IMG/VR virus record: IMGVR_UViG_3300042463_001009
Location: 1 to 64,000 of that record
Direction: 5' to 3' (one strand)
DNA from: a virus
DNA: 64,000 nucleotides
Shown here: piece by piece, positions 63,550 through 64,000 of the stretch
Numbering within the stretch: the first letter of the stretch is position 1
How the letters are laid out: every line of letters starts with the position of its first letter
The notes under the pieces: model-generated
Seen by the model: only the letters and a program-made list of their open reading frames with translations
The model's database searches: none
What the model was told of the DNA's origin: nothing
Program-made: the position numbers and the translations under genes

Positions 63550-64000
63550 ATGACTAACACGACATCTTTACTTCAACAAAAAAACGAATGTGATGTAATT
63601 ACAATATTTCCAATGACCGTTGAGTGTTTAGTTAACAATCCGTCATCACAAAATGCGACTGATGGAGGTTTATCTATTTCTATAACAGGAGGAACACCAC
63701 CATACATAGTTGCTTGGAGTAATGGTAATATATCTCCGGCAATTAATAATTTAGGTGCTGGTAGTTATACGGCAATAGTTACTGACTATTCTTGGTCAGG
63801 GAGTGGTCCTGATTATACGGCAACTACAACATGTGTGTTAACCGCACCTATAACACCTACAACTACAACCACAACAACGGTTGCTCCTGTATTACTCTAT
63901 GATATTTGTTTAACAGTGTATAAACAACCAAGTAATTATCAAATACACTTTAACCCTAATGGTATATATAATGGTATCTATAGTAGTGGTTATCAATCAT
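63550..64000 (+). CDS. Fibre protein with SprB-type repeat and poly-Thr (partial)
   Basis: The first 150 residues of a protein that runs past the window edge. ATG 63550 begins MTNTTSLLQQKNECDVITIF. Residues about 36-98 form one SprB-type repeat (SITGGTPPYIVAWSNGNISP then LGAGSYTAIVTDYSW). A poly-Thr linker follows (TPTTTTTTTVAP, about 103-114), similar to that in the sheath insert. It is probably a second adhesin or a shorter variant of the 58979 gene. The length and tip are unknown. Confidence 0.65.
   Translation, partial: MTNTTSLLQQKNECDVITIFPMTVECLVNNPSSQNATDGGLSISITGGTPPYIVAWSNGNISPAINNLGAGSYTAIVTDYSWSGSGPDYTATTTCVLTAPITPTTTTTTTVAPVLLYDICLTVYKQPSNYQIHFNPNGIYNGIYSSGYQS

Noticed and set aside
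1-64000. tRNA genes, CRISPR arrays, insertion sequences, integrase or attachment sites
   Set aside because: None was noticed on reading the intergenic spacers, which are nearly all short. Not excluded by a dedicated scan.

Overview
The window is a contiguous stretch of a large, AT-rich, T4-like contractile-tailed bacteriophage genome. Genes are packed almost end to end, often with overlapping stops and starts. Recognisable T4-type modules are tail sheath (gp18), tail tube (gp19), gp26-type tail chaperone, tape measure, hub and baseplate wedge proteins (gp25, gp6, gp53-like), a gp13-like neck protein, family B DNA polymerase (gp43), gp32, UvsX, RNase H-type 5'-3' exonuclease and gp41 helicase. 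A Bacteroidota (probably flavobacterial-type) host is inferred from three things: start codons preceded by A-rich tracts rather than Shine-Dalgarno sequences, SprB-type adhesin repeats in the tail fibres, and a promoter-like element that differs from the proteobacterial T4 late promoter.

Layout. 1-3.6 kb: end of an unknown gene, two probable fibre/structural proteins, two small unknown genes and a 2OG-Fe(II) oxygenase. 3.66-6.45 kb: DNA polymerase, with a GTG start and a structured leader. 6.45-11.3 kb, minus strand: small unknown protein, gp13-like neck protein, a fusion of a Mn-type superoxide dismutase with a PD-(D/E)XK nuclease-like domain, and an SNF2 helicase. 11.36-13.65 kb: neck/tail-completion candidates and two short proteins starting MKI(I/L)ITE(S/T)Q, then a minus-strand ribbon-helix-helix-like regulator. 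13.9-33.95 kb: sheath, HAD-like phosphatase, tube, gp26-type chaperone with a +1-frame extension, tape measure, and three baseplate/hub proteins up to 2246 residues. 34-43.2 kb: two small unknown genes, then replication, recombination and nucleotide genes (gp32, UvsX, exonuclease, unknown, gp41, NrdB, NrdA). 43.3-59 kb: baseplate wedge series (gp25, gp6, an 1828-residue protein with a hydrophobic segment, and others including a PKD protein and a tail-protein-I-like one). 59-64 kb: SprB-repeat adhesin, a 58-residue minus-strand gene, a glycosyltransferase and the start of a second SprB/Thr-rich fibre.

Regulation. A TATTTAT element, read in the direction of the gene, lies upstream of at least 15 genes on both strands, mostly 13-41 bases from the start codon, and mainly before virion genes. 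It is the reverse complement of T4's TATAAATA and is a candidate late promoter. The gp32 operon instead has a TTGACA-17-TATACT promoter just after a UUCG-loop terminator. Clear intrinsic terminators follow the tube, the Pro-rich protein, gp32 and nrdA.

Most interesting points: the SOD-nuclease fusion, the probable +1 frameshift in the tail chaperone gene, a possible prolyl-hydroxylase/glycosyltransferase pair alongside Thr/Pro-rich virion linkers, N-termini that resemble prohead-protease cleavage sites, host-type SprB adhesin repeats on the phage, and a baseplate protein with a long hydrophobic segment. All functions are read from sequence by eye; no database search was run.
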